Assembly: GCA_034428395.1 (NCBI GenBank)
Contig: DAOUHX010000267.1
Location: forward strand, 1-18,269
Length of the DNA: 18,269 bases
Direction: 5' to 3'
From: Bin5 sp034428395
Lineage (GTDB): Bacteria > Chloroflexota > Anaerolineae > Caldilineales > Caldilineaceae
Shown here: one piece after another, positions 7,969-14,330 of the stretch
Numbering within the stretch: position 1 is the stretch's first letter
Layout of the letters: the number at the start of each line of letters is the position of its first letter
Program-made: the position numbers and the translations under genes
Notes under the pieces: model-generated
Database searches by the model: none
Told to the model about the DNA's origin: nothing
Seen by the model: the letters and a program-made list of their open reading frames with translations, nothing else

Positions 7969-8340
7969 GTGGTAGCGGTCAAACGGGAGTTGGATTTCGA
8001 GTTGTGCAGAATGATTCTGTTGAAGTTGGAGGAGTTGTGGGACATCGGAATGACCGGAACGCCTGATGATTATATGTTTGAGGGTTATGGCGTTGAGAAC
8101 ATCTTGTATAATATCAATAAACTTGCGTCGGCACGTCTGGTCAAGGTGAGGGGGGCGGACGACTACCACAGGGAAATCCTGTCAGTGTTGCCTACCGGGT
8201 TTACCGAAATGGGCTGGGGGTTTGTGGCACTCTCCAAGGATGACGCTAGGTGGTCAAGAGCTGTCGCGGCGGTGAACGCGCAAGATGGTCCTGAGTCCAT
8301 TGTTCCGTTGAAGGTTGAGTTGTTTCGGGAGATGGCGTGA
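7969..8340 (+). CDS. DUF2513-like protein
   Basis: 123 aa from GTG 7969, with AAGGGGG about 6 bases upstream. It opens with VKRELDFELCRMILLKLEE, closely like the 'MKRDMDLIRKILLEIEE' start of DUF2513 proteins. It continues with a helix-rich middle (VENILYNINKLASARLVKV) and a segment GFTEMGWGFVALSKDDARW corresponding to the 'LTWEGHEFLDAARDDTVW' box of that family. DUF2513 proteins look like winged-helix domains and are common on phages and mobile elements; their role is unknown. The match is from memory of the family pattern, and the central Trp-Glu-Gly-His is not conserved here (EMGWG). Confidence 0.6.
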   Translation: MVAVKRELDFELCRMILLKLEELWDIGMTGTPDDYMFEGYGVENILYNINKLASARLVKVRGADDYHREILSVLPTGFTEMGWGFVALSKDDARWSRAVAAVNAQDGPESIVPLKVELFREMA

Positions 8341-8423
8341 TGGGATGTGGGTTGGCAAAGGCTTCCGGCCTGTGGCCATCGCTCAGGCAGTCCGACTCTA
8401 CATGAAAGGCGAGGAGGAACGAG

Positions 8424-8540
8424 ATGGATACCGAAATGTTCCTGGATTGTATGCCTCTGACCCTCCTTCTTGTGTTCGGTGTCATTTGGCTGGCGTATAG
8501 TGCGGTCAAGGAGTTGGCGCGACGGAGGAAACGGGATTGA
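8424..8540 (+). CDS. 38-aa single-pass membrane peptide
   Basis: ATG 8424 to TGA 8538-8540, with an excellent ribosome site (GGAGGAACGAG before ATG). After an acidic head (MDTEMFLD) come about 20 hydrophobic residues (PLTLLLVFGVIWLAYSAV) and a strongly basic tail (KELARRRKRD), so the positive-inside rule puts the C-terminus in the cytoplasm. The layout resembles small hydrophobic toxins or holin-like peptides, but also ordinary small membrane proteins. No partner gene or antisense RNA is evident. It lies 83 bases after the DUF2513-like gene and before a bidirectional terminator, so it is probably the last gene of that transcript. Confidence 0.55.
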   Translation: MDTEMFLDCMPLTLLLVFGVIWLAYSAVKELARRRKRD

Positions 8541-8620
8541 GTCGGATTGGTTTAGGCAGGTGATGGGTTGGGATGAGTTTGATGTTGTTTGAGGGCAAGG
8601 TGTAGGGTCTTACAGGACAA

Positions 8621-8651
8621 AAGCAGGGCACCTCTGCGAGATGCCCTGCTT
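8621..8651 (-). terminator. Intrinsic terminator between convergent genes
   Basis: AAGCAGGGCA (8621-8630) and TGCCCTGCTT (8642-8651) form a perfect 10-bp stem with an 11-base loop. Read on the minus strand the stem is followed by TTTTGTCC, a usable U-tract for the gene at 8664-9200. It also closes the plus-strand transcript ending at 8540, though the T-tract on that side is weak. Confidence 0.8.
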
Positions 8652-8663
8652 GTACAGTCTGAC

Positions 8664-9200
8664 CTAGCCGTAGGTTTTTCTGCAATCCACTGGGTCTCCG
8701 TCGTAGCAGGCGATCTTGCCCCACGCGACATAAGACGACCACTGTCCGGCGTTGTATGTTCGGCTCTTGTACGTAAAGCTCTTGTCGGGGACTGTGAAGT
8801 AGTCCACATCGCACAGTGGGGTATGCGTGTCGCTGTTTTCGCCGGGTCCGATGGTGAACACAGGCATATTGCGATAGCCTACCAAATCGCCTTTGACCTT
8901 GATGTCACCACTGGAGCGACGGTTTCTGACGATGCCGGGGATCATGCAGCGTGGTCGTCGCATACCGCCGTCGTCTATGGTGTGGGCGATGTCGTCTCCC
9001 TTCTGTGTGTGGGCCTCGGTGGGCGTACTGGAAACTGTGACGGTCAGATACGTCACAGTCAGCAGACCCGCGAGGGACAGAATCGAGTAATGAATCAGTC
9101 TGCCTCTCCATCGTTTGAAAAACAGACTGAGGATGCCGATCAGAATCGGTACTGCGAACAACGCCACCAGCGTCGAGTTGGTCAACACTTCTGGAAACAT
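8664..9200 (-). CDS. Membrane protein with two N-terminal helices and a Cys-containing exported domain
   Basis: 178 aa. Hydrophobic segments at about 7-28 (STLVALFAVPILIGILSLFF) and 36-57 (HYSILSLAGLLTVTYLTVTV) are separated by a basic loop (KRWRGR), so that loop is cytoplasmic and the remaining 120 residues face outside. That domain has four cysteines (RPRCMIPG, PLCDVDYF, and two in KIACYDGDPVDC), likely paired as disulphides. AAAGGGAGT before the ATG is a good ribosome site. No family is recognised. It stands alone on the minus strand, divergent from the methyltransferase operon across a 550-base region with repeats, and ends at the hairpin at 8621-8651. It is unknown cargo. Confidence 0.7.
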   Translation of the reverse strand: MFPEVLTNSTLVALFAVPILIGILSLFFKRWRGRLIHYSILSLAGLLTVTYLTVTVSSTPTEAHTQKGDDIAHTIDDGGMRRPRCMIPGIVRNRRSSGDIKVKGDLVGYRNMPVFTIGPGENSDTHTPLCDVDYFTVPDKSFTYKSRTYNAGQWSSYVAWGKIACYDGDPVDCRKTYG

Positions 9201-9638
9201 TATTCACTCCCTTTTGAGTCTGTTGTGTGAACTTTCGAACCTGCGACGATTGTTGTTAGGGGATGATTCCAGAATACTCGAATTGATGGTACATGTCTGG
9301 CGCGCACGTACCGAACTCGGCAAATGCTCTATACCGAATTTGGCAAATGCTTTGTACCCAAACCGGTACATGTATTGTGGGTGCGTGGTGGTTTTGGTGG
9401 CTGAGTGGGGCTAGACGGGTTGGACGCGTAGGCTCCGTCACGGTGTGACGAGGTGATGGTCAGAGGGTTTGGTGTGTGTGTGTCAGAACAGGACATGCCA
9501 GTTGGCACATCCTATCCGATATGACAGCGTGAAGTTATTCCATCAGACGTTGAACAACAGCAGATTAGGGACTTGCAATGCTTGACTCAGCAGAAAGGGC
9601 TTGACAGGATTGGGTCTCCTGATTGGACGATTTCGTAC
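9201..9638. other. Divergent regulatory region between the membrane protein and the restriction-modification operon
   Basis: No gene is supported here. It contains the 23-bp repeats at 9309-9377, a GT dinucleotide run near 9470-9482, a small hairpin CGTCAC/GTGACG (9436-9450), and a short palindrome TGCCA-GT-TGGCA (9496-9507). The promoter at 9639 follows. The number of symmetric elements suggests tight control, as expected for a restriction-modification operon. Confidence 0.45.
9309..9377. repeat. Three 23-bp direct repeats (third degenerate) ending in a TGTACC/GGTACA palindrome
   Basis: Units 9309-9331 and 9332-9354 share TACCGAAnTnGGCAAATGCT. The third, 9355-9377, keeps only TACC, AA and the length. 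Within the second and third lies TGTACC (9353-9358), six bases, GGTACA (9365-9370). Exact 23-base phasing (about two helical turns) is typical of cooperative protein-binding sites. Confidence 0.65.
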
Positions 9639-9666
9639 TTGACAATACCGGGAATTTGGTTATTAT
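9639..9666 (+). promoter_or_regulatory. Promoter of the restriction-modification operon
   Basis: TTGACA (9639-9644), 16-base spacer, TATTAT (9661-9666), about 85 bases upstream of the first start codon at 9752. Near-consensus. The 85-base leader shows no clear attenuator. Confidence 0.65.
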
Positions 9667-9751
9667 TTGGATACTCACGGGGTTTGGCCAATCAACGGGG
9701 TCTTACGGGAGCCTGCTGATTCCCTAGTACATCACGCAGGAGAGAGGACAA

Positions 9752-9928
9752 ATGAAAGACATCGGCAACAATGTCGATATGGCCGAGATGAACGCGGCTA
9801 TCGACATGGTTTTCGCTGCTGCCCCGCGCCCAAGGGCCGAGCGGAAGCGACTGCGCACCCAGCGCGAAGACAGGCAATCCTCGCTTGTCAAGGGGACCAA
9901 CGGTTCCTGCAAATCCGCCAAGCCGTAG
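9752..9928 (+). CDS. 58-aa leader-gene protein of the restriction-modification operon
   Basis: ATG 9752 to TAG 9926-9928, with GGAGAGAGGAC immediately upstream as ribosome site and the operon promoter 85 bases before it. The N-terminal half is acidic-helical (MKDIGNNVDMAEMNAAIDMV) and the C-terminal half strongly basic (RPRAERKRLRTQRED). It is in the place where controller (C) proteins sit in some restriction-modification systems, but no helix-turn-helix is visible, so it is not a classical C protein. The methyltransferase start lies 14 bases after its stop without a good ribosome site of its own, so translation of this small gene may be coupled to it. Confidence 0.6.
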   Translation: MKDIGNNVDMAEMNAAIDMVFAAAPRPRAERKRLRTQREDRQSSLVKGTNGSCKSAKP

Positions 9929-9942
9929 GCTGAGCCTTCGGC

Positions 9943-10893
9943 ATGAACCGAGTCTTGGACTTTTCTCCGCCCCCTAATGGAGCGCGACCCGCAGCAGCTC
10001 TCAGATGCGCCGATTTCTTTTGTGGCATCGGCGGCTTTCACGAGGCCGCCCTTAATCTCGGCTTGGAAATCGTATTCGCCTGCGACATAGACGAACAAGC
10101 CCAACGCGCATACTTCGCCAATTACGGTTTGCGTCCGTTTGGAGACATCACTTCTATTCGACCAGAAGATGTCCCTGACCATGACCTCCTATTCGCTGGC
10201 TTCCCATGTCAACCCTTTTCCATCATCGGGCAACGCCGGGGATTCTCCGACCCCAGAGGCGTGTTGTTCTTCGAACTCTTGCGGTTCGTGGAGGGGAAAC
10301 AGCCCTGCGGCATCGTTCTGGAGAACGTCAAGCAGCTGTCAACATTTGACAAGGGCAATGTGTTGAGAAGCATTGAGGAAAAGTTGAAGGGGCTTGGCTA
10401 CACGGTGGAGTCGAGGGTGTTGAACGCGCTGGATTTCGGTTTGCCCCAGAAGCGTGAACGGACAATCATCGTTGCCACCAAACGACCTTTCTGGCGGTTT
10501 CCATGGCCTACGGAAGCGGTTGCGATGACGCCACTGGAAGATATTCTGGAGAGCGACCCGGACCCCAAACACTACGTTTCGGAACAGATACGAAGAAAGC
10601 GGGCCGCGGCACATACGGCCTCCGTGACTCCTGCAATATGGCATGAGAACAAAGGCGGAAATGTCTCAAGCCATGAGTGGTCATGCGCGCTCCGCGCAGG
10701 AGCATCATACAATTATCTTCTGGTCGATGGGGAGAGACGATTGACCCCAAGAGAACAGCTTCGATTGCAAGGGTTCCCGGACTCTTGGAGAATTGTTTGC
10801 AGCGATTCGGAGACGCGCAAACAGACCGGAAACGCCGTGCCGGTTCCTATGGTGCAAGCGGTTATCGAAAAGGTGGTGAACCACGTTGGATGA
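9943..10893 (+). CDS. DNA (cytosine-5-)-methyltransferase
   Basis: 316 aa, typical size. It transfers methyl from S-adenosylmethionine to C5 of cytosine in a short target. The ordered motifs are all present: I FFCGIGGF (25-32), IV FPCQPFS (87-93, nucleophile Cys89), VI ENVK (127-130), VIII QKRER (169-173), IX RRLTPREQLRLQGFP (265-279), X GNAVP (296-300). The target-recognition region between about 185 and 255 is short; its site cannot be read from sequence. The neighbouring Vsr gene independently suggests the modified base is 5-methylcytosine, whose deamination creates T:G mismatches. The stop overlaps the start of the next gene, the usual tight coupling of a restriction-modification pair. 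Confidence 0.96.
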   Translation: MNRVLDFSPPPNGARPAAALRCADFFCGIGGFHEAALNLGLEIVFACDIDEQAQRAYFANYGLRPFGDITSIRPEDVPDHDLLFAGFPCQPFSIIGQRRGFSDPRGVLFFELLRFVEGKQPCGIVLENVKQLSTFDKGNVLRSIEEKLKGLGYTVESRVLNALDFGLPQKRERTIIVATKRPFWRFPWPTEAVAMTPLEDILESDPDPKHYVSEQIRRKRAAAHTASVTPAIWHENKGGNVSSHEWSCALRAGASYNYLLVDGERRLTPREQLRLQGFPDSWRIVCSDSETRKQTGNAVPVPMVQAVIEKVVNHVG

Positions 10894-11623
10894 ACCAAGA
10901 CTGAGAGGAAATCGCCCGCGTCGCCGCGGGCCCTACCCTCTAGGCCAAATTACAGACCAAGTTCTGACTAGAATTGCTCAACAGGTCGTGCATCGCTTGG
11001 CAATAGGTATGAGCGACATCACAGGCGAAGACTTCGGCACAATTTTTGCGCAGAGTGTAGATGGAGATCACCGATCTAGTCCTTTGGGAATAGCTGATGT
11101 CGGATGGGATGGCTGCGGCTGGTCCGTCAAAACGATCAAAGAAAAATATCCCTTCAAAAAAGAACGGGTGCGACTCATTTCAGGAAGAAATTCACCAGAT
11201 TATTCTTACGGAATCGAAGACCCTCACGCAGATATTCAGGCGACAGGACGCGCAGTTCTTTCAATTTGGAACGGACGTGTGGATGAAGCTTATGGTGAAT
11301 TCGACGAACTGAGAATCGTCACATTCATTCGCAACATTGACACTCGTGAATTTGTGATATTTGAAGAAGAAGCCCATCGATTTGTCCCAGCCGATTTTTA
11401 CTGGAGATATAGCAAACGAGGCCCCCTATACGGTTACGAAAAATCAACTGGCATCCATAGGTTTACATGGCAGTTTAGTGGAGGCCAGTTCTCAATTCAC
11501 CGCGAAGTTCCTGCTTCGAGCAGGCAGTTCGCGATTACCCCCCATATTCCTATTTTTGCTCTCATATCCGATGTGTTGGACGCCGTGCGTTTCAGGGAAG
11601 ATTGGGTTGACATTCTTCGCTAG
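10886..11623 (+). CDS. Putative type II restriction endonuclease, unrecognised family
   Basis: 245 aa from TTG 10886, which overlaps the methyltransferase stop by 8 bases; AGGTGG lies about 10 bases upstream. No other start fits as well. It is called an endonuclease mainly from position: wedged between a C5-methyltransferase and Vsr, with the size of a type II enzyme. The possible active site is GIADVGWDGCGWSVKT: Asp71 followed by SVK (80-82), with Glu48 in GEDF upstream. This is PD-(D/E)XK-like but with Ser where an acid is usual, a variation known in Cfr10I-type enzymes. The N-terminus is very basic (RLRGNRPRRRG). Codon use is more AT-rich than in the methyltransferase, so the two may have different histories. 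Confidence 0.6.
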   Translation: MDEPRLRGNRPRRRGPYPLGQITDQVLTRIAQQVVHRLAIGMSDITGEDFGTIFAQSVDGDHRSSPLGIADVGWDGCGWSVKTIKEKYPFKKERVRLISGRNSPDYSYGIEDPHADIQATGRAVLSIWNGRVDEAYGEFDELRIVTFIRNIDTREFVIFEEEAHRFVPADFYWRYSKRGPLYGYEKSTGIHRFTWQFSGGQFSIHREVPASSRQFAITPHIPIFALISDVLDAVRFREDWVDILR

Positions 11624-11631
11624 AGGAAGTC

Positions 11632-12042
11632 ATGGTCGACACTGTGACGGCCCAAGTCCGAAGCCGTATAATGGCTCAGGTCAGATCGAAAGACACCAAG
11701 CCTGAACTGGCGGTACGGCGACTTCTCCATAGCCTGGGTTATCGGTACAGACTCCACAGAAAAGACTTGCCCGGCAAACCGGACTTGACCTTCCCTTCGC
11801 GGCGCAAGGTGGTTTTCGTTCACGGCTGCTTTTGGCATAGTCATGAAAATTGCGATAGAGTTCGACATCCTTCATCCAACAAGGATTACTGGCGAGCCAA
11901 ACTGAGACGGAACCGAGAGAGAGACAGGCGCAATCTCGCATTGCTTGAAGAAATTGGATGGGCTCCAATGGTAGTTTGGGAGTGCGAATTGGACGATCTG
12001 GACTCGGTTTCACAAAAGCTAGTCTCCTTCTTGTGCAACTAA
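11632..12042 (+). CDS. vsr: Very short patch repair endonuclease Vsr
   Basis: 136 aa. Vsr nicks 5' of the T in T:G mismatches left by deamination of 5-methylcytosine at the cognate methyltransferase's sites, starting repair. Diagnostic stretches: SRIMAQVRSKDTKPELAVRR (11-30), LPGKPDLTFP with Asp51, VHGCFWHSHENC (63-74, with His69 and the zinc-binding Cys/His set) and the tail GWAPMVVWECEL. By count Asp51 and His69 fall at the same numbers as the catalytic residues known for the E. coli enzyme, although residue 63 is Val rather than Thr. The ribosome site AGAGGAAG precedes ATG 11632, and the gene starts 8 bases after the endonuclease stop, so it is the last member of the methylation operon proper. 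Confidence 0.96.
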   Translation: MVDTVTAQVRSRIMAQVRSKDTKPELAVRRLLHSLGYRYRLHRKDLPGKPDLTFPSRRKVVFVHGCFWHSHENCDRVRHPSSNKDYWRAKLRRNRERDRRNLALLEEIGWAPMVVWECELDDLDSVSQKLVSFLCN

Positions 12043-12148
12043 AGAGAATACGATCCGTAGAACAATTCGGGCGTTTGAGGCCATACTTACTGCATTGCGT
12101 ACCGGATTGGGCCTATTATAAAAGACAAGAGAAAACGGAAGAATCAAT

Positions 12149-13042
12149 ATGTCACACGACAATCCCAAGGGCCTTGCCCACCCAAACGAATTTGAGACGA
12201 GTGACAAGATTTCCATCTCATGGATTTGCAACAAACTTAACAAAATCTCGAAACATTGTTGTGCTGACGTGATGGCCATTTACGGACCAATTTGGCCACC
12301 TCTCGACGCAACATTCAGACTTGCCATCGAGCGTACAAAGTCGGACAAGGACAACTTGCTCGTAATTGTCGACACCCCAGGAGGTTATGCGGAGATTACT
12401 GAGCGAATTGTAGAATTGATGAGGTTCCACTACGATGAGGTTAAGTTCCTCGTACCTGACAAGGCAATGTCGGCAGGAACTATACTTGTCATGTCTGGAG
12501 ACGCCATCATTATGGATCAGTTCTCTCGTCTTGGGCCAGTTGATCCTCAGATTTATCTTGAAGGCAAGGCGACACCAGTTTCGGTGTTGTCTTACCTGGA
12601 GGCGTATCAAGAAATCGTGCAAAAGTCTAAGAAAAGAGACTTAACAACCGCAGAGTTAGTTCTTCTGCAACAGTTTGACTTGGCCGATCTGCGACAATAT
12701 GAGTTGTCGGCACAGTTATCAGTAACCCTTATTCAGGAGTGGTTGATAAGATACAAGTTTAAGGATTGGTCGACTCATAGCGATTCAAAGGAACCCGTCA
12801 CAAGAGAGGAAAAGGAGGAGCGAGCGAAAGAAATTGCCACCGCGTTGAGTGACCAATCAACATGGCGAACTCATCAACGAATGATAAGCCGCGACACCCT
12901 TGAAATCCTAAAACTCAAAATAGACAAGTTGGAGGATGATTGTCATCTTGCCAGCTTGGTGAGCGATTTTCATTGGTTCTTGACAGATTTTGCATTCAAC
13001 CGAAAGCTTGGACAACTTGTGATAAGCCCGACTTACTTTTGA
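12149..13042 (+). CDS. SDH_sah / SppA-like serine protease homologue (ClpP-crotonase fold)
   Basis: 297 aa. Members of this family (named after 'serine dehydrogenase proteinase') have the ClpP/SppA fold and a Ser nucleophile. Here the signature pieces are in order: VIVDTPGGYAEI (72-83, oxyanion strand and turn), FLVPDKAMSAGTIL (100-113, Ser108 nucleophile) and SRLGPVDPQ (126-134). The C-terminal 100 residues are helical and charged. There is no signal peptide or membrane segment, so it is cytoplasmic. GGAAG before the ATG is a moderate ribosome site. The 106-base gap after Vsr holds TATTATAAA, so it may have its own promoter as well as read-through. A 72-aa gene follows 17 bases later. A defence role is inferred from context only; whether it is a protease in fact is not known. 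Confidence 0.85.
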   Translation: MSHDNPKGLAHPNEFETSDKISISWICNKLNKISKHCCADVMAIYGPIWPPLDATFRLAIERTKSDKDNLLVIVDTPGGYAEITERIVELMRFHYDEVKFLVPDKAMSAGTILVMSGDAIIMDQFSRLGPVDPQIYLEGKATPVSVLSYLEAYQEIVQKSKKRDLTTAELVLLQQFDLADLRQYELSAQLSVTLIQEWLIRYKFKDWSTHSDSKEPVTREEKEERAKEIATALSDQSTWRTHQRMISRDTLEILKLKIDKLEDDCHLASLVSDFHWFLTDFAFNRKLGQLVISPTYF

Positions 13043-13059
13043 ACAGGAGGCCCTTGACC

Positions 13060-13278
13060 ATGGAGAGTCAGCAGAAAAAGTCCCTTTTCGACAGCCAACC
13101 CACGCCTAGTTCGCGCGCTGATGAAGAACAGATCAATGAGGCGCGCAGAATTCGCGAGCAACTTGAATCCCTAGGAGTTTGGGAGCACAAAGGAAGTAAA
13201 GTGCGAAACCCCTACTACCCTTCACCATCGGATCCCGAGACTCCGAGGCAGCCTATGCAGAGTCGTAGTCAGCTGTAG
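13060..13278 (+). CDS. Small polar protein coupled to the SDH_sah gene
   Basis: 72 aa from ATG 13060, with AGGAGG 9 bases upstream and only 17 bases after the previous stop, so the two are co-transcribed. Composition is polar and unstructured at both ends (SLFDSQPTPSS; NPYYPSPSDPETPRQPM) around one short charged helix (ADEEQINEARRIREQLESLG). No family is recognised. An intrinsically disordered small partner next to a ClpP-like protein could be a substrate, adaptor or regulator; this is inference from proximity. Two hairpins end the transcript immediately downstream. Confidence 0.7.
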   Translation: MESQQKKSLFDSQPTPSSRADEEQINEARRIREQLESLGVWEHKGSKVRNPYYPSPSDPETPRQPMQSRSQL

Positions 13279-13295
13279 AACGGTTCTCAATTCAT

Positions 13296-13320
13296 ATGAC
13301 TTGGTGAAAAGCTAAGTCAT
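13296..13320 (+). terminator. Hairpin after the protease operon
   Basis: ATGACTT (13296-13302) and AAGTCAT (13314-13320), 7-bp perfect stem, 11-base loop, 17 bases after the stop. No T-run of its own; it probably acts together with the next hairpin. Confidence 0.4.
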
Positions 13321-13332
13321 CACACAAAACAC

Positions 13333-13358
13333 AATCCCGTCGCTCTTGCGGCGGGATT
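13333..13358. terminator. Bidirectional terminator between convergent genes
   Basis: AATCCCGTCG (13333-13342) pairs with CGGCGGGATT (13349-13358) with a single T-G mismatch and a 6-base loop. On the minus strand it is followed by GTGTTTTGTG and ends the gene at 13422-14018; on the plus strand it is followed by GTTCATTGCTTG and ends the protease operon. Confidence 0.7.
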
Positions 13359-13421
13359 GTTCATTGCTTGTTCTGTTGATTGAAGTTAGGTTTTTGGCCT
13401 GCGAAGGCTCCAAGTCACCAG

Positions 13422-14018
13422 CTAGTCTTGTGCTTGGATGTTTTTTGCGTCCTTCACGCAAGATTCCAGGCCGACTTTTTGTGATCTTCGGTTCTGCATC
13501 AACCACAATTCACACGCCGCCCTCTGAACTTCAGGCGATTCATTGCAAGTCTTCGCCGCCTGCGCCAGTGTGACGTTTCCAGAAAGATCAGACAACACAA
13601 TGAGGATTTCAGGCACACCATTCTTCTTGATGCTTCGGGCGAGACCCAAGTCATGCACGGAGAGTGCTACAGTTTTGACATCTCTTAGTGAATTATACGG
13701 AAGAGAGTCAGGATGTAGCAAGCGACGTTCAGTGCCCGCCAACTTCAAGACTTCATGTATTTCATGGACCACATCTCTTAGAGATATGTGATGAGAGAAA
13801 GCCTTCATTAACCCGCAAGCAGCCCTTTGAATTGCAGGCGGCTCTTTGCAGATTTCCGCTGCATCCCTCAACCTCGCTCTATCTTCAGTAGCGAGAAAGA
13901 TAACCAGTTCGTCCACTCCACAATTCATGATGTCGGCGGCATCTTGAGTCTGCTGGATGTAGCCAACATAACTCCTTACGGTCGCTTCAAGGTGATCCTT
14001 CAATTTCGGATTCATCAT
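13422..14018 (-). CDS. Hypothetical helical protein with two internal repeats
   Basis: 198 aa from ATG 14018 (a second ATG directly follows); AAAGGAAG is the ribosome site and a strong promoter lies at 14047-14075. Two copies of a roughly 40-residue unit are visible at about 34-72 and 134-174: GV(D/P)E(L/I)..., then (LRD/LAQ)AA..C(K/N)E, then P-x-(I/V)-QRAAC-x-L. The middle (80-130) is less related, though LRDVVHE and LRDVKTV may be further fragments of the unit. The pattern suggests a helical-repeat scaffold. There is no signal peptide, membrane segment or catalytic motif. It faces the protease operon convergently and has its own promoter, so it is an independent cargo gene of unknown role. 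Confidence 0.7.
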   Translation of the reverse strand: MMNPKLKDHLEATVRSYVGYIQQTQDAADIMNCGVDELVIFLATEDRARLRDAAEICKEPPAIQRAACGLMKAFSHHISLRDVVHEIHEVLKLAGTERRLLHPDSLPYNSLRDVKTVALSVHDLGLARSIKKNGVPEILIVLSDLSGNVTLAQAAKTCNESPEVQRAACELWLMQNRRSQKVGLESCVKDAKNIQAQD

Positions 14019-14046
14019 GTCTTCCTTTCACTAAGTGCAGACAAAT

Positions 14047-14075
14047 AGTTTAGCGCGGGTTGGCGGGGTTGTCAA
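14047..14075 (-). promoter_or_regulatory. Promoter of the repeat-protein gene
   Basis: On the minus strand TTGACA (14075-14070), a 17-base spacer and TAAACT (14052-14047), 28 bases before the start codon at 14018. Near-consensus sigma-70 type. Confidence 0.75.
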
Positions 14076-14102
14076 AACACTCCTGCTCTACATAGCATTG
14101 AG

Positions 14103-14131
14103 TTGATTGACGTAGGCAATTCTAAGATAGT
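14103..14131 (+). promoter_or_regulatory. Possible promoter for the SH3-protein leader
   Basis: TTGATT (14103-14108), 17-base spacer, GATAGT (14126-14131). Two mismatches in each box, but the spacing is right and it would start transcription about 45 bases before the leader's long stem-loop. Confidence 0.35.
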
Positions 14132-14184
14132 GTCTTACCCCGTCTCTTCGTTTGTCTCTCTAATCAGCACGTGGTAGTCTTTTA

Positions 14185-14324
14185 GCCGGAGAGCAACCAA
14201 ATATCCGCGTCGTTGACCTGTCCGGTTGTGGGCGGCATGGGAGGCATTGCGCCCTCCTTGCTGGTCTACGACGCGAATTGGTTGCTCTCCGGCGTCCATT
14301 CTGCTCGCTGCCATCAAGGAGGGC
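14185..14324 (+). promoter_or_regulatory. Structured leader with a long stem-loop and an anti-Shine-Dalgarno segment
   Basis: This 5' leader folds strikingly. Outer stem: GCCGGAGAGCAACCAA (14185-14200) with TTGGTTGCTCTCCGGC (14278-14293), 16 bp perfect. Inner stem: GCGTCGT (14207-14213) with ACGACGC (14268-14274), continued by GACC/GGTC (14215-14218 with 14263-14266). Apical stem: GGAGG (14240-14244) with CCTCC (14253-14257). The apical arm contains GCCCTCCTTG (14251-14260), a perfect 10-base complement of CAAGGAGGGC (14315-14324), the ribosome site of the SH3 gene. The two pairings compete or form a pseudoknot, which suggests translational switching. It matches no riboswitch class I know. 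Confidence 0.6.
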
Positions 14325-14330
14325 ACCGTC

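Noticed and set aside
8340..8405. 21-aa frame whose ATG overlaps the stop of the DUF2513-like gene (TGATG)
   Set aside because: Too short to support, no hydrophobic or other pattern; overlap alone is weak evidence.
14185..14293. Integron attC site
   Set aside because: The long inverted repeat lacks the RYYYAAC/GTTRRRY simple sites in the right places and there is no integrase.
14226..14330. Upstream extension of the SH3 gene
   Set aside because: It would put 35 residues before a clear signal peptide and skip the strong AAGGAGGG ribosome site.
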